Below, piece by piece: positions 11,011-28,360 of a stretch of DNA of 64,000 bases. Position numbers and translations under genes: made by a program. Every line of letters begins with the position of its first letter. Positions within the stretch are counted from its first letter, which is position 1. Source of the DNA: Batillaria attramentaria. Lineage: Eukaryota; Mollusca; Gastropoda; Batillariidae. The notes beneath the pieces are model-generated. The model was not told the DNA's origin. It saw only the letters and a list, made by a program, of their open reading frames with translations, and did not search any database. Location: assembly GCA_018292915.2 (NCBI GenBank), contig JACVVK020000442.1:387501-451500 (forward strand), in the 5' to 3' direction.

Positions 11011-12226
11011 GTGCAACTCAATCTCAGACGGCGGGGAAGGGGTGAGTTTCGAAAAGGACGAAACCCAGGACGTGCTGGGAGAGATGGGGGTGGCCAAACT
11101 GAACGCTCACACCCACCCACCCTACGGCAAGCGGCACAGTACGGCGCAGGAGCTTAGCCACTCATCGGAGTCCACCTTCAAGAAACTCCGACGTCTCAGC
11201 CGCAGCCTCAGCATCGGGCACAGCTCTCACCTTCGGCTGCTGAAAGTTCGCGGCGGAGCCAAATCCACCGGGAACGTGATGAGCCCGAAGCCAGGCAACC
11301 ACCACTGGCTGTCCGGAAGAACAGGGAGCAGAGAGTCGGTAACTGCTGACGACGACGTGTCCTTAGCAATGTCATCGCCTCCGTTATCGCCGGCAGACGC
11401 GGAGAAAGGAAGTTCGAGATTTTCAGCCGTGTATTCTGAAAGTGCTGATGACTGTGCGAAGAATATGAGGCGAATGATGAATGATTCCGAGGGGGTAGAC
11501 GATAGAACGTTCACTCATCCTCCAGCAATAACTGTCCATGTACCGACCGTGGACAAAATCACACAGACGAGCCTTAGCGACAGCCCGGTGCTGCTGAAAC
11601 AACGCGTGGGTAACGTATATCACGTGGACAGACTAGAAGTCATAGAGTTGGAAGAAAATCCCAGTGCCAAGAAACAGAATCATTCCGGATCTGAAAGTAA
11701 CAGTCCTCGAACCGATTCTCAAATCGTCTCTGGTGCTTGCGAAGTCTTAGATCCCATGTCTGCAGACAGCACTGACGTCAAATCCTGTGCTGAAGACGTC
11801 AGTGGAAATGGCAAAGTCCCCAATCCTACCCGCCCCAAATCCTTACCAACCGGCGAAGGATCGAAACCTGTGTGCCTCAAGAAAGGCGTTGTGACCTTTT
11901 CTCCCTACAACGAAATCCGATTCGTCGACGGCTCTGACGTCAGTGAGAGTTTTCGTGATGACGCAACCGCTTCATTCAACCAGTCGCGTCGTCAGACAGA
12001 ACCGTCGACCAGCCAATCAGATCCCACGACAGAAATAGACGCACCAACAAGGGACGTTGAGTCAGCTTTAGCGAAGAACCGCGGATTGTCAAACCTGCGG
12101 AGTGCAAAATCACTAATAGAAAACGAGAGAAGAAAGCGGATCAGAAAACTTCAGACCGACCTGCTGCGCATCCAGAAAGAACTACAAGACCTTGATGAAC
12201 TGGAATATGAAATAACCGAAGTGTAG
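11011..12226 (+). CDS. Terminal coding exon: disordered Ser-rich protein with C-terminal coiled coil and PDZ-ligand-like end
   Basis: The acceptor TTTTGTAG ends at 11010. The first base completes an Arg codon started at 9910-9911, and the reading frame is open for 404 codons to a TAG at 12224-12226. The three visible exons together encode about 507 residues. The first two thirds of this exon are rich in Ser, Asp and Pro with basic patches (KKLRRLSRSLSIGHSSHLRL), typical of a disordered phosphorylated region. The last ~45 residues (LIENERRKRIRKLQTDLLRI onward) look like an amphipathic coiled coil. The protein ends E-I-T-E-V, which fits the class I PDZ ligand pattern S/T-x-hydrophobic. This suggests a cytoplasmic scaffold or adaptor, but I cannot name a family. 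Codon-level structure and length make coding very likely. Confidence 0.85.
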
Positions 12227-12750
12227 AAAGCAGTATTTGTGAGGTACTTGGGTGACACGTATCCACAGTCATAACGGTCTTAACGCCTTCGAGTGTAGGG
12301 CAATAGCTTAGCTGAACTGGATACTAGTTTGCCGACACGTAAATGACACTGAAACGGTCCTGTTATTCAGAAGTAATCTGGCTGTACTGGGTGCTAGCTT
12401 GTTGTCACATAACTGTCACTATTACTGCCCTGTTCTTCAGCAACCAACAGCTTTGAAGAAATTTATAAATGGATTTGAAAGGGGCTCATTCAGACAGCTT
12501 TGCATGATCATGACAACTGGGCGGTTCTTTGTTTCCTGTTACAATGAGTTCACGATACATCTGCTAGTTCTGTACAGACCTACCCAGCACGGTACCGGTT
12601 GCCAAAAGCAAGACGAGAAAGTCGCATCTCAACAGTAATAACAACTACAGTATCATCAACGACAACAACACTGTCAACAACATCAGTAAAACCAAACCAA
12701 TCCCAAATCAAGCCCAAACCAAACCCAATAGAGAGATGAAATGAAATAAA
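12227..12750 (+). other. Probable 3' UTR of the + strand gene, with an AATAAA at 12745-12750
   Basis: The region follows the stop codon and has no long open frame. It contains a diverged tandem duplication of about 70 bp (roughly 12303-12371 and 12372-12443; compare CTGAACTGGATACTAG with CTGTACTGGGTGCTAG). The first canonical poly(A) signal on this strand that I see is AATAAA at 12745. Whether it is used is unknown. Confidence 0.4.
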
Positions 12751-12831
12751 ATGGGGATTTATTTGTCAACGGTAAAAGACATTGGTCTTGCAGTCCAGTT
12801 TTCATTCTTGCCGTTCCTAATGCTATACACA

Positions 12832-12841
12832 CAAACGCACG

Positions 12842-12902
<61 letters not shown>

Positions 12903-12926
12903 GCACGCACGCACGCACGCACGCAG
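12832..12926 (+). repeat. (AC)n with (GCAC)n ends
   Basis: An AC core flanked on both sides by ACGC repeats. Confidence 0.95.
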
Positions 12927-13564
12927 TCTGTGTAAATCTAAATACGCACGCAGGCACAACACACAAAAGGTACAAAAGGTATCAATGCAAATAAGAAATA
13001 AAAGGTGCAGTACATAGCCAACACATGCACCGTATAGTATATTCTTATCAAAGCAACGTCGTACCATGAGAGAGAGAGAGAGAACCCGGTCGAGCAAAGA
13101 AAACGCCTCACGTGTACCCCATCATTTGTTGTTGTTGTTGTTTTCAAGTGGTGAATGTCATGGCAAGCCGTGGCGTGACCGCAGAGCAAGCAGAGGGGCC
13201 ACGGTTGCGCCTGCCGGCGGAAGGGAAACAACTGTAACAAAGCTGTCGGTGGCAGGGGATACAACTCGTGACCGTCGTTCGATTACTGCATCTGGCTGTG
13301 AATCAGTGTGTGGGCAACTTTCAGCTCCACTTAATTATGGTTTTAACACTGGAGTCAGCTTCACCCGTAAAGAAGAAGAAGACGAAAATAAATAAATAAA
13401 AAAAACAAGAGGTTATTTGTTCAGTTGAATAACGGGCTTTGTGCGACACGTATTCATTTTTTACTGATGAGGAAAAAATCAACAAAAAGATGTACATGTT
13501 GATTGTTACTGAAGTTCTGTTGTTGTTTTGGTTTTTTGTTTAAAAAATGTACTTATGTCGTAAA

Positions 13565-13569
<5 letters not shown>

Positions 13570-13615
<46 letters not shown>

Positions 13616-13909
13616 GCCATTTTTCTTCTTTCTTCTGCCGCACTGCTTGAATGTCGTAATTATTTTTGTGAAGTTTCTTGTCAGCGGGGAGTGTCTGTAT
13701 ATTTTTCCCTGAAAAGCTAGTTAATTCCAACAATAACACGTGTTTGTAAATTTTCAGTTGTGTGATGTACACGCTTGTCCGGCCCGGACAGAAACAAAAA
13801 TCAATGCACATGTCGTGTCCTGCAGTCATACTTGCAATTTCATCGTTATTTAGTCTGAATACTCTAGTAGTTTGTACATACTGTTTGGCGCCCTTTTCTG
13901 GCAGTTATT

Positions 13910-13966
<57 letters not shown>

Positions 13967-14155
13967 TCGTGCGTGCGTGCGTGCGTGTGCGAGAGAGAGA
14001 GAGCTTTGTACGTTTTTCCTGCGAATAAAGTACCTCCAGCGTATGAAACAAAACATCAGTGTCATTGTCTTGGTATCCAGCATGTACACGCATGCTGATT
14101 GTGTACGGAACCACGTCCTCTGTTTATTAGCAGCCGACGATATATATATATAAAA

Positions 14156-14199
<44 letters not shown>

Positions 14200-14206
14200 G
14201 GAATCA
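13570..14206 (+). repeat. Microsatellite cluster: (TG)n, (TG)n, (AT)n
   Basis: (TG)n at 13570-13613, (TG)n/(CGTG)n/(GA)n at 13912-14003, and (TA)n around 14141-14195 interrupted by poly-A. I see no gene in between. Confidence 0.9.
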
Positions 14207-14704
14207 GTAAGAGGGTCCACATGGGACCGTTTTGGAAGGTTTGCTTTTGTTTTTTTTTCCTTTTTTTTTTTTTGTTCCTTCCATCATCATCTTCCCTTTG
14301 TTCCATTTTTAAAAATCGTTTTAATCAGTACAGTATTTCTCTTCGTTTTCTGATTTTGTTCATGGAGTTGTGCGTACCTTCAATTTAAAACCAACAACAA
14401 CAACAGCAACACGCAATAAAGACTTGATTATTTCTTTTATTTGTAAAAAGCCAAAGAAGAAAAACATCACAAACCAAATAGCAATACAACAACAACAACA
14501 AACTGAACGAAAACGGTGCCAGTCAAACTTCACTGAAAATGTAGTTGCTTCCCTTGGTGATGGTTGTAAATCAATGTTGTGATGTCGCTGCTGCTGGGCG
14601 GGACTTTTGTATGTCTTTTCTCCCATCTTTCTCTTTGTCTTTCCTTTTTGTGTTGTTATGTCTGTACACGGATAATAACGGACGTGCATATAAAAGAGAA
14701 ATGT

Positions 14705-15465
14705 CAAAATAACAACTGCAGCAATAATAACAGCAATAAGTCAGGTTCGCATGAACAAAGCAGTGCAACAGTTATGATACCAGTTACATGCGCAAAAACG
14801 CGACAATGACCACATCGAGTCAAATCCATGTGAAGACGCGTTTACGACGTCTGTCTCGCCTTCGTGTACACACGCACGCACATACATCAAGTGTGCACGC
14901 TTAAAAAAAAAAATCCCACGTTCATCTTTCGTAGAAGAGTAGGCTGTGGCCGGTGTCGTGGAAAACACAGTGAGTTCGTTATTTAGGGCTTGAACGCCGC
15001 GCAAGCAACAAAGACTACTTCGCGGCTAAGTGGAAAAGCAGATATACTGTCGCACGCACCAGAGTGAATAGCAGGATGGAGGTTTGCACATAAAGTAACG
15101 CTTAGCGGCAGCAGGCTTTCACTGCTTCGTCCTCCAGCCCCGCGGCGCCGTGAGCATTTCAGCAGAGATGGATATGTGCGCCGAGGAGAAGTCTACCATA
15201 CCATGCCATACATGACATAAACTGCCAATAGGGTAGAGAGATGGCAAACCACACTGTAAACAACAACAACCAAAAAAGTTAACACCATACTTACCTAGGG
15301 AAGAATGTAAAAACAACAACAGCAGTAACAACAACAATAAGTCAGTTTCGCATGTACCAAGCAGCACAACAATTACAATACAAGATAATGGCACAAAGAC
15401 GCGACAATGATCACATGGCATGATGAACTGCCAATAGGGTAATGAGACTGCAAACCACACTGTAG
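14705..15465. repeat. Short dispersed direct repeats
   Basis: AATAAGTCAGGTTCGCATGA…CGCGACAATGACCACAT at 14730-14815 returns at 15338-15418. ACTGCCAATAGGGTA and GCAAACCACACTGTA at 15221-15258 return at 15427-15465. There is no coding signal. Confidence 0.6.
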
Positions 15466-16196
15466 GCCAGGAAAAGGGGGTAGGGGGTGGGCGTGGGCGT
15501 GGTGGTGGGGATGGGAGGGGGGTTAGCGGGTGTCAACGTAAGCTTAAATAAACTGGAATGATTTGGGAATACATAGCAGTACGATTTCTCTCCTGATTAG
15601 AATGTCGTCATTCATACAACACAAAGCGTAGTTGGCACTGCCACAAAGGAAATATCACGTTTTTCCCTTTCTCCAAAAATGTTCTCCCTTCACAAAGCAA
15701 GTTACACCAAAGGCTTCAAAACACATTACGCGCTCACTCAGACAGATATGCTTGTTTATGAATTGTTTATTGAATGGAAACAATACAGCTGGCGACTCCA
15801 AGGCGCGTGAGTTGATTAACTTGATAAGTCACGCAGGAGTTCGCGCTCAGAGGCATTCATTTCATTGCAGCGAACAACCTTGTCATGATGTCAGTCCCAC
15901 GCCCCCCCCCCCCTCCTCCTCCGCCCCCTTCGTCCCCACCCCATCCTCCACTCCGCCGTTCTGTAATGAAAGACTAAGAACATTTTAAAATAACGAACGG
16001 AAGCAAAAATGTTGTAGACTGCAAAGTTTTCCAACCAGGGGAAACAAACCGCGTCTTAGACCCCCCCCCCCATCCCACCCCCAATCCTTCTACCCCCCCC
16101 CCCATCCCCACCCAGGGTCATTATAGAACCTTAGAAGCACCACTGAATAAGGCTTTGTTCATTTCGCGTAAGAATTAATCACAATAATGAGAACAG

Positions 16197-16246
16197 GGCT
16201 GGGTGAGTGGGTGTTTGGGATTTTAACGTCCTCCCCCACTACGCAT
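16197..16246 (-). mobile_element. SINE-1, 3' fragment
   Basis: GGGTGAGTGGGTGTTTGGG followed by TTTTAACGTCCTCCCCCAC. Confidence 0.5.
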
Positions 16247-17105
16247 ATTGAGAACAGAATTATATGTACCATAACCACTATCATATCCTTCCTTGGTAGA
16301 CAACAAAGGCAAACGGGGAAGGGGGGGGGGGGGTAGAGGAGGAGGCTGGGGATGGGGGAGGGGGTGTGGTTATAGAACTTTAGACATTATTGAACAGGGT
16401 TGGTAAATGCCCTTGGTTTGTGATACACTGTGCGGTGGTAAAAACACGCGGTCGATTCTGGTGCTCAAACGCATCCACACCGCGATGAATCGGCCTCGCG
16501 ATCGATCGAAGTTTGCACACTAAAATCTCACCGATTTCGTCAACTTAAGCCCATTTAGCGCCATTGTTCGAGCTTTACCTGCTACATGTAGGTGCGACAA
16601 TCTCTTAGACTGTAGTAGATGCATAAAATATGCCGCACAGACATATACTTTGTCAGATACAAGCCTATATAGGAAGCCATTATCTACGTATCACCAAGTC
16701 ACAGCGTATCGCAAACCATGGGCATTTACCCACCCTGTTGAATATGAATCTCGACAAGGAGAGAATCATAATAATAAGAATTACCATAACCACTATCATA
16801 TGCTTTCTTGGTAGACAACAAAGGCAATTTACAGCCACTAAGTTTGGACAACACAAAACAAAACTCGGGTTACAGTCACCATACGGACAAGGGACATGGT
16901 CACGGGAGTTTCTCATAAACAATTATTGTTCGCGTCCACTGGTAAGAGCAAGGAGAGGAATACAGGCATTTGCAAACCGTCTAGGTACTAACGATAGATT
17001 GTGATTCTCTAAAAGAGTCAGCTGGGGTGTAAATTGCGCATTTAAACTCTCTCTCTCTCTCTCTCTCTGATACACACACACGCACACGCACGCACGCGCA
17101 CACGC

Positions 17106-17165
<60 letters not shown>

Positions 17166-17231
17166 GGGTGCTTACAAGTGCAAGGCCTGTTTTCCAGATA
17201 ATAGACATTATTTTTCAGTCCAGAGGTTGTT

Positions 17232-22226
<4,995 letters not shown>

Positions 22227-22717
22227 TTTGTGGAAGTCGACCGTCACGCCACCGTATCTCAGTCTTACTTGTAGGTCGGTATCTAGTTTGAAGGCAGCTG
22301 AAAGCCGTTGCCACTTGGTAGTTATCGTGTACGTGTTTGCATTTTAGAAAGCTCTGCGAATGGCTGATCTGGGCTGAGTTTGTTTTGTTCGCGATGTGTT
22401 CAAGCTCAACTGCACGCCGTTGCATGGACACGACTGAGTAGTCATGATGTCTCTCTCCTGTAATCGAGGGTCATGGATCCACCCATAGGGGAAAAAATCA
22501 ACACATTAATATCCCTGTGGTGGCTGGACCAATATTTCGATAATGATAGGACACAATTGACGCTGAATAACGCTCCATGAAAATATACACTTTACCACTA
22601 CAAGCTGCAGTGCATGCGTGTCTCAGTGGAAAATGTCCACCGCTAACTGCGAGGTGAGGTTCGCCATGCGCCATAGGGGATCCCATTCTAACTTCAATCA
22701 AGTTCAGCTAGTAAATA

Positions 22718-23215
22718 CAGACCCATACGCTTAAGTCAAACACGCTTAAGTCGAACTTCGGATACGTCGAAGCAAAAAACTTTTCCCGGCCAAACTTGCT
22801 CTTTGTATGACTACATTTTCCACGGATAAGTCGAATGAGTACTCAAAAAGTCAAAACTCGGTTATGTCAAACGAAATCTGAAATTTTAGCCTCGGATAAG
22901 TCGTACCAGTCGCTGGCACGGGAATTTCTTTTTGTCCTTCTGATGCATCAGCGCCAAAACACGGTTTCCACGGAGATTTTACATTTTCCGTGCAAGTACA
23001 GGTTGACAGGTTATGTGTCCTGCGGGCCTTAGGGCGGGTTATCTTGGGTGGTAGAACACGAAATTGACGAGAAACACGTGCAAGAACAGAGCTAGGCGTG
23101 AGATCTGACCCTGTGCCCCTGATCTCTGAGGTTTTCTGTCGCCAGTGTTAAGAAGGTGATTTGCCGTGGGATTCGGAGGGTAAGCAGTGAGTTTCAGTTA
23201 TTCCTGGTGTGTAAA

Positions 23216-23292
<77 letters not shown>

Positions 23293-23398
23293 TTGGTGCC
23301 GTTACAGTTGGATCTTTCTGCTATTTGACTGCGTGTGTTTATATGACGTTGTACTAGAATTTATTGAGCGCATGCGATCATATGACTACGAACGCGCG

Positions 23399-23463
<65 letters not shown>

Positions 23464-24155
23464 ATGACGCTGCTGATCACACAAGCAGAATAAGAGTCAG
23501 TGAAACTAGAAAAGAAGAAGAAAACATAACCTGGAAATTTATCACCGTTTGGTGTCAAGCAACTTTCATGTCAGAATGAAACAGCCATCAGAAAAACTTG
23601 GCTTTCTGAGTTTCTCCTTCCTCTGCATTGCATGTGTGAATATGGTAAGACCAAGCCAATACTCTGAACTTGATTGAAAGTGAACAGTCAGAATAGCTAC
23701 GGAGATTCGATGACATGGCAGCTTACACGAGCGTATTGAATATAACAAACCCTAGCAGTAAGGCTCAGTATAGTTTGCACCCCTGGGCCGTACTGGGCAA
23801 ACCATTCAAACGCATCCACACTCATTTAGTAGAGTTCGCCTGCTTATATCGGTTTAGGGTTGGGGTTACCGTGTGGTAATGGTGCAATCGCGATGACGGT
23901 CACAGTGCATTTACAGCAGGTGCAAATGACACAAGGGGGCGAACTATACCAACGCAGCAGCAGTAAGCTCATGTTGACCAGGGAAACATTAATTTCAGTT
24001 TCCAAACCGAATCAGGGGGTGAAAAGGTGCAACTCGCTTAACTCGAAGCTAGAGTCGAAATTCGACCTTATCCGTCGTCACGGATAAGTCAAACTTCGGA
24101 TACGTCGAACAAAAATCCATTTCCCCTGCGAATTCGACTTAAGCGTGTTCGACTG
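22718..24155. mobile_element. Non-autonomous pogo/Tigger-like DNA transposon (TA target duplication)
   Basis: The element begins CAGACCCATACGCTTAAGTC and ends with an inverted match (AATTCGACTTAAGCG, then TGTTCGACTG). TA flanks it on both sides (22716-22717 and 24156-24157). Unit B has the joined site GTAAATATCATCG near 43715. CAG…CTG ends with TA duplication fit the Tc1/mariner superfamily, pogo branch. Only short frames exist, so it has no transposase. Inside are (TG)n/(GA)n and (CA)n tracts. Confidence 0.75.
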
Positions 24156-24475
24156 TATCATCGTACAGCTTTGGTGCGCTGCCATTTTTCTTACATTAGC
24201 CTGACGTTTTCCTGTGCTTAGCCACCACTCAAAAGATGTGGCCACCAAAAGTTTGTTCGCTTGGATCCCTAACCCAGGATGTGAATTCCGCGATCACTCA
24301 TCCAGAATACGAGGAGTTAAAGATTCAGGAGATGGCCACGACAAACAAAATCAATGTGAAAACGCCACACACACACACACACACACACACAGACGCGTGA
24401 TACTGCCTACGCACCCAGTTAAACATTCATGAGCAGTAAGGTAAAAAAGGGAGTCAAGCCAAAAACCAAAACTGA

Positions 24476-25087
24476 AAGATCGTGAAGACAGGCACGGCGC
24501 CTCCCCCCCCCCCCTCCCACACACACACATCGTGAAGACAGGCACGGCGCCTCTCCCCCCCCCCCCCCACCCCCTCACACACACACACACACACATCGTG
24601 AAGACAGGCACGGCGCCTCTCCCCCCCCCCTCCCCACACACACATCGTGAAGACAGACACGGCGCCTCTCCTCCCCCCCCCCCCTCCACACACATCGTGA
24701 AGACAGGCACGGTGCCTCTCCCCCCCCCCCACACACACATCGTGAAGACAGGCACGGCGCCTCCCCCCCCCCCCCCCCCCACACACACATCGTGAAGACA
24801 GGCACGGCGCCTCTCTCTCCCCCCCCCCCCCCCACACATCGTGAAGACAGGCACGGCGTTTCTCTCTCTCTCTCTCCCCCCCCCCCACACACACACACAT
24901 CGTGAAGACAGGGGCGGCGACTCTCCCCCCCCCCCCCCACACACACACACAAACACACATCGTGAAGACAGGCACGGCGCCTCTCTCCCCCCCCCCCCCC
25001 CCACACACACACACACATCGTGAAGACAGCCACGGCGCCTCCCCCCCCCCCCCACACACACACACATCGTGAAGACAGGCACGGCGC

Positions 25088-25125
<38 letters not shown>

Positions 25126-25146
25126 TCGTGAAGACAGGCACGGCGC

Positions 25147-25179
<33 letters not shown>

Positions 25180-25258
25180 ACATCGTGAAGACAGGCACGG
25201 TGCCTCTCCTCCCCCCCCCCCACACACACACACATCGGGAAGACAGGCACGGCGCCTG

Positions 25259-25344
<86 letters not shown>

Positions 25345-25349
25345 GCACG

Positions 25350-25392
<43 letters not shown>
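24476..25392. repeat. Compound minisatellite: 15 units of TCGTGAAGACAGGCACGGCG + C-run + (CA)n
   Basis: Units of about 45-67 bp start near 24479, 24529, 24596, 24644, 24693, 24739, 24790, 24838, 24899, 24959, 25016, 25065, 25125, 25182 and 25232, then pure (CA)n. Unit B has only one unit at 46172. Long open frames on both strands are by-products of the repeat. Confidence 0.9.
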
Positions 25393-25394
<2 letters not shown>

Positions 25395-25986
25395 CGCTGG
25401 CAGTTGTCGAATGACATACAAAGACTGCACTCAATGACACCAGAGCTAATCTTCGCATCACATTGTCCGTTTTATTTGTGTTTTGTCCGTGGCTCAGAAC
25501 GCTCGTAACAAGGTGATGCCTGTGAACAGCCTCTCTTAGTAAAAAAAACAAAAAAAAACGTCAATGAATGATCAGTCCACGAACAAATATTCCACACTGG
25601 TAACTACCACAAGTAACAGGGATAGTTTAAACTTAAATGTGCTATGAAAGTTCGCGATAGCAAACCCGCTCGAAAACCTGCAAAATCAACGAGTCCCCAA
25701 AAACCCAAAAGAAACAAGCATCCATTAATATTTCAGAACAGGAAAAACAAAACTATGCTCGGAACATTTCCAGTAAAAGTAATACTTGTTTTCGTGATCT
25801 ATAGAACTATTGGAACTGGCTGATGTGCATCACGGGGAGTAATCAAGATGGCGGAGGCTGGTGAGGATTGGGGTAGGGAAAGGGGGGAGGGGGGCTGGAG
25901 CTACATAGATTGATTTTAATTTTACGATTATTGCTCTGAAGTAAGAAAAAAAATAATAAAATCAGAAGTCCGAGCATGCACTCATT
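25393..25986. other. Spacer, no feature seen
   Basis: Single-copy AT-rich sequence between the compound minisatellite and the first pearl-like element. Confidence 0.5.
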
Positions 25987-27753
25987 TTTGGCTCACTTGT
26001 GTAACAAAGTGAGTCTATGTAATAACCCTCCGTCGTCTGTCTGTGTGTCTGTCTGTCTGTCTGTGTGTCTGTCTGTCTGTCTGTGTGTCCGCAGTAAACC
26101 TTAACACTGGCATTTTCTCAGAAACTATGAGCAGCAGAGGCACCAAACTTGGCAAGCTGATAGACAGCCATAAGACCTTTCACAACATACTATATTGGTT
26201 GACCTTGACCCAAGGTCAAGGTCACTAAAGCTGTCTGTTTGGAAATTTTACATTGGCATTTTCTCAGAATTTGGAATAGCCAGAGACATCAAACTTAGCA
26301 TGGCGATGGATATTGACAACACCTTTACTGACATACCTGTATTAAGTGACTTTGAATCAAGGTCAAGGCCATACAAGCTGTTTTGCGGAAAACCTTCCAA
26401 AACCTTAACATTGGCATTTTCTCAGAAACAATAAACAGCAGAGGCACCAAACTTGGCAAGCTGATAGACAGCCATAAGACCTTTCAAAACATACTATAAT
26501 GATTGACCTTGACATAAGGTCAAGGTCACTAAAGCTGTCTGTTTGGAAATTTTACATTGGCATTTTCTCAGAATTTAGAAAAGCCAGAGACATCAAACTT
26601 AGCATGGCGATGGATATTGACAACACCTTTACTGACATACCTGTATTAAGTGACTTTGAATCAAGGTCAAGGCCATACAAGCTGTTTTGCGGAAAACCTT
26701 CCGAAACCTTAACATTGGCATTTTCTCAGAAACAATGAAAAGCAGAGGCACCAAACTTGGCAAGCTGATAGACAGCCATACGACCTTTCAAAACATACCA
26801 TAATGACTGACCTTGACCTAAGGTCAGGGTCACTAAAGCTGTCTGTTTGGAAATTTTACATTGGCATTTTCTCAGAATCTAGAAAAGCCAGAGACATCAA
26901 ACTTTGCATGATGATAGACATTGACGACACATTTACTGACATACCTGTATTAGGTGACTTTGAATCAAGGTCAAGGCCATACAAGCTGTTTTGCGGAAAA
27001 CCTTCCAAAACCTTAACATTGGCATTTTCTCAGAAACAGTAAACAACAGAAGCACCAAACCTGGCAAGCTGATAAACAGCAGCAAGACCTTTCAAGACTT
27101 ACCATTTTGAATGACCTTGACTGAAGGTCAAGGTCGTCAAAGATGTGTAATTGGAAATTTAAAATTGCCATTTTCTCAGAATGTAGTGGTACCAGAGGCA
27201 TCAAACTTTGCATGGCATGATAGACATTGACAAAACCTGTACTGGCATAACCTGTACTGGCATACTTGTATTCAATTTCCTTGGGTCAAGGTCAAGGCCA
27301 TTCAAGATGTTTTGTGGAGACTTTAACGTTAGCATTTCCTTGGAAACAACAAACAGCAGCAAGGCACAATGATAGGCAGCAAAGAGACCTATGCAGACAT
27401 ACCCATTTGAGTGACCCTGACTCAAGGTCAAGGTCATTACAGCTGTCCGTTGTGAAATTTTACATTACCATTTGCACAGAAACTACAAAAATTAGAGTTA
27501 TCAAATTTGGCATAATGATAGTCACTGATAAGCTCTTCACTTACAGATCTCATTTGAATGACCTTGACCCAAGGTCAAGGTCATAGAAGCTGTCCTGGGA
27601 AAACTGTTATGTTGCCATTTGCTGTTTTCTTAGGAACTATGAATACAAGACACCTTATTTCGTGAAAGCTAGTGATAAGAGCTTTAGAAACATACTCTTT
27701 TGAATGACCTTGACCCATCTCACAAGTGAGCCAAGGAGGCTTTGCTCCTCTAG
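25987..27753 (+). mobile_element. Pearl/Helentron-like non-autonomous element, copy 1 (family 1)
   Basis: The 5' end is TTTGGCTCACTTGTG. The inverse, CACAAGTGAGCCAA, lies close to but not at the 3' end, followed by a hairpin (AGGAG-GCTTTG-CTCCT) and a terminal CTAG. A (CTGT)n microsatellite near the 5' end is followed by tandem core repeats of about 304 bp (units starting near 26220, 26524, 26828, then diverged ones). There is no coding capacity. This layout (asymmetric inverted repeats, microsatellite, core repeats, 3' stem-loop) matches Helentron-derived elements and bivalve 'pearl' elements. Confidence 0.7.
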
Positions 27754-27944
27754 TTACATTGTAGTAACAGCGTTTTTGCAAAAGTCGTTTTCTGTTCTGG
27801 TTTGTATGAACGTCGCCTTTCTTTCACACAGACAAAATAAGATCCGAGGATGTTTTATTATTATTTTGTTGTTGTTTGTTTGTTTGTTTTTTTCGTTGCA
27901 TGTGGCGTTGGCTTGTTTTCCTAGCTAGTCAGTGTTGTGTCGGT

Positions 27945-28182
27945 GTTCATTCGGGCCGATGGCCGGGGGTTCTCTCCGGGTACTCCGGCTTCCTCCCCAT
28001 CTGCTTTGTAAAGGTTCAGTCCTGAAAATGTGTGAATGAATGCAACTGCAAATTCCGAAACTTAAAATAAGTGAGCAGACCCTTTGCACCACGTGAATGT
28101 GAAGTGTTCATTTCCAGTGTGTGAGAAAATGCGTGCGTGTTTGAGCCAGTTAAAAAAATGGGTAAAGCGCCTACACAATACC

Positions 28183-28225
<43 letters not shown>
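27945..28225 (+). mobile_element. SINE-3, 5'-truncated copy with (GAT)n tail
   Basis: CATTCGGGCCGATGGCCGGG, GGTTCTCTCCGGGTACTCCG and AAAGCGCCTACACAATACC, followed by a long (GAT)n run. Confidence 0.6.
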
Positions 28226-28238
<13 letters not shown>

Positions 28239-28360
28239 GTTGTTGCTGCTGCTGCTGTTGCTGTTGTTGCTGTTGTTAGTATGATATGATATGATATGAT
28301 ATAATATTATATGATATGATATGATATATCATATGATATCATATGATATGATAATTAATG
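28186..28360. repeat. (GAT)n followed by (ATGAT)n palindromic tract
   Basis: About 16 GAT repeats, then TGCTGT-type triplets, then ATGATATGAT repeats that change strand at ATGATATATCAT and can fold back. Confidence 0.85.

Larger units (their letters stand above)
14207..17102. other. Intergenic region
   Basis: Contains poly-C/poly-G runs near 15902, 16062, 16094 and 16321, and a 46-bp direct repeat (ACCATAACCACTATCATAT… at 16268 and 16786). I see no gene. Confidence 0.5.

Noticed and set aside
15632..15988. 118-codon + strand frame
   Set aside because: No start context, domain or splice support, and the end is a poly-Pro run from C-rich DNA.
24454..25551. Long - strand open frame (365 codons) rich in Cys, Val and Gly, with overlapping frames on both strands
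   Set aside because: It is produced entirely by the CGTGAAGACAGG + (CA)n minisatellite. There is no start context, domain or composition typical of a protein.
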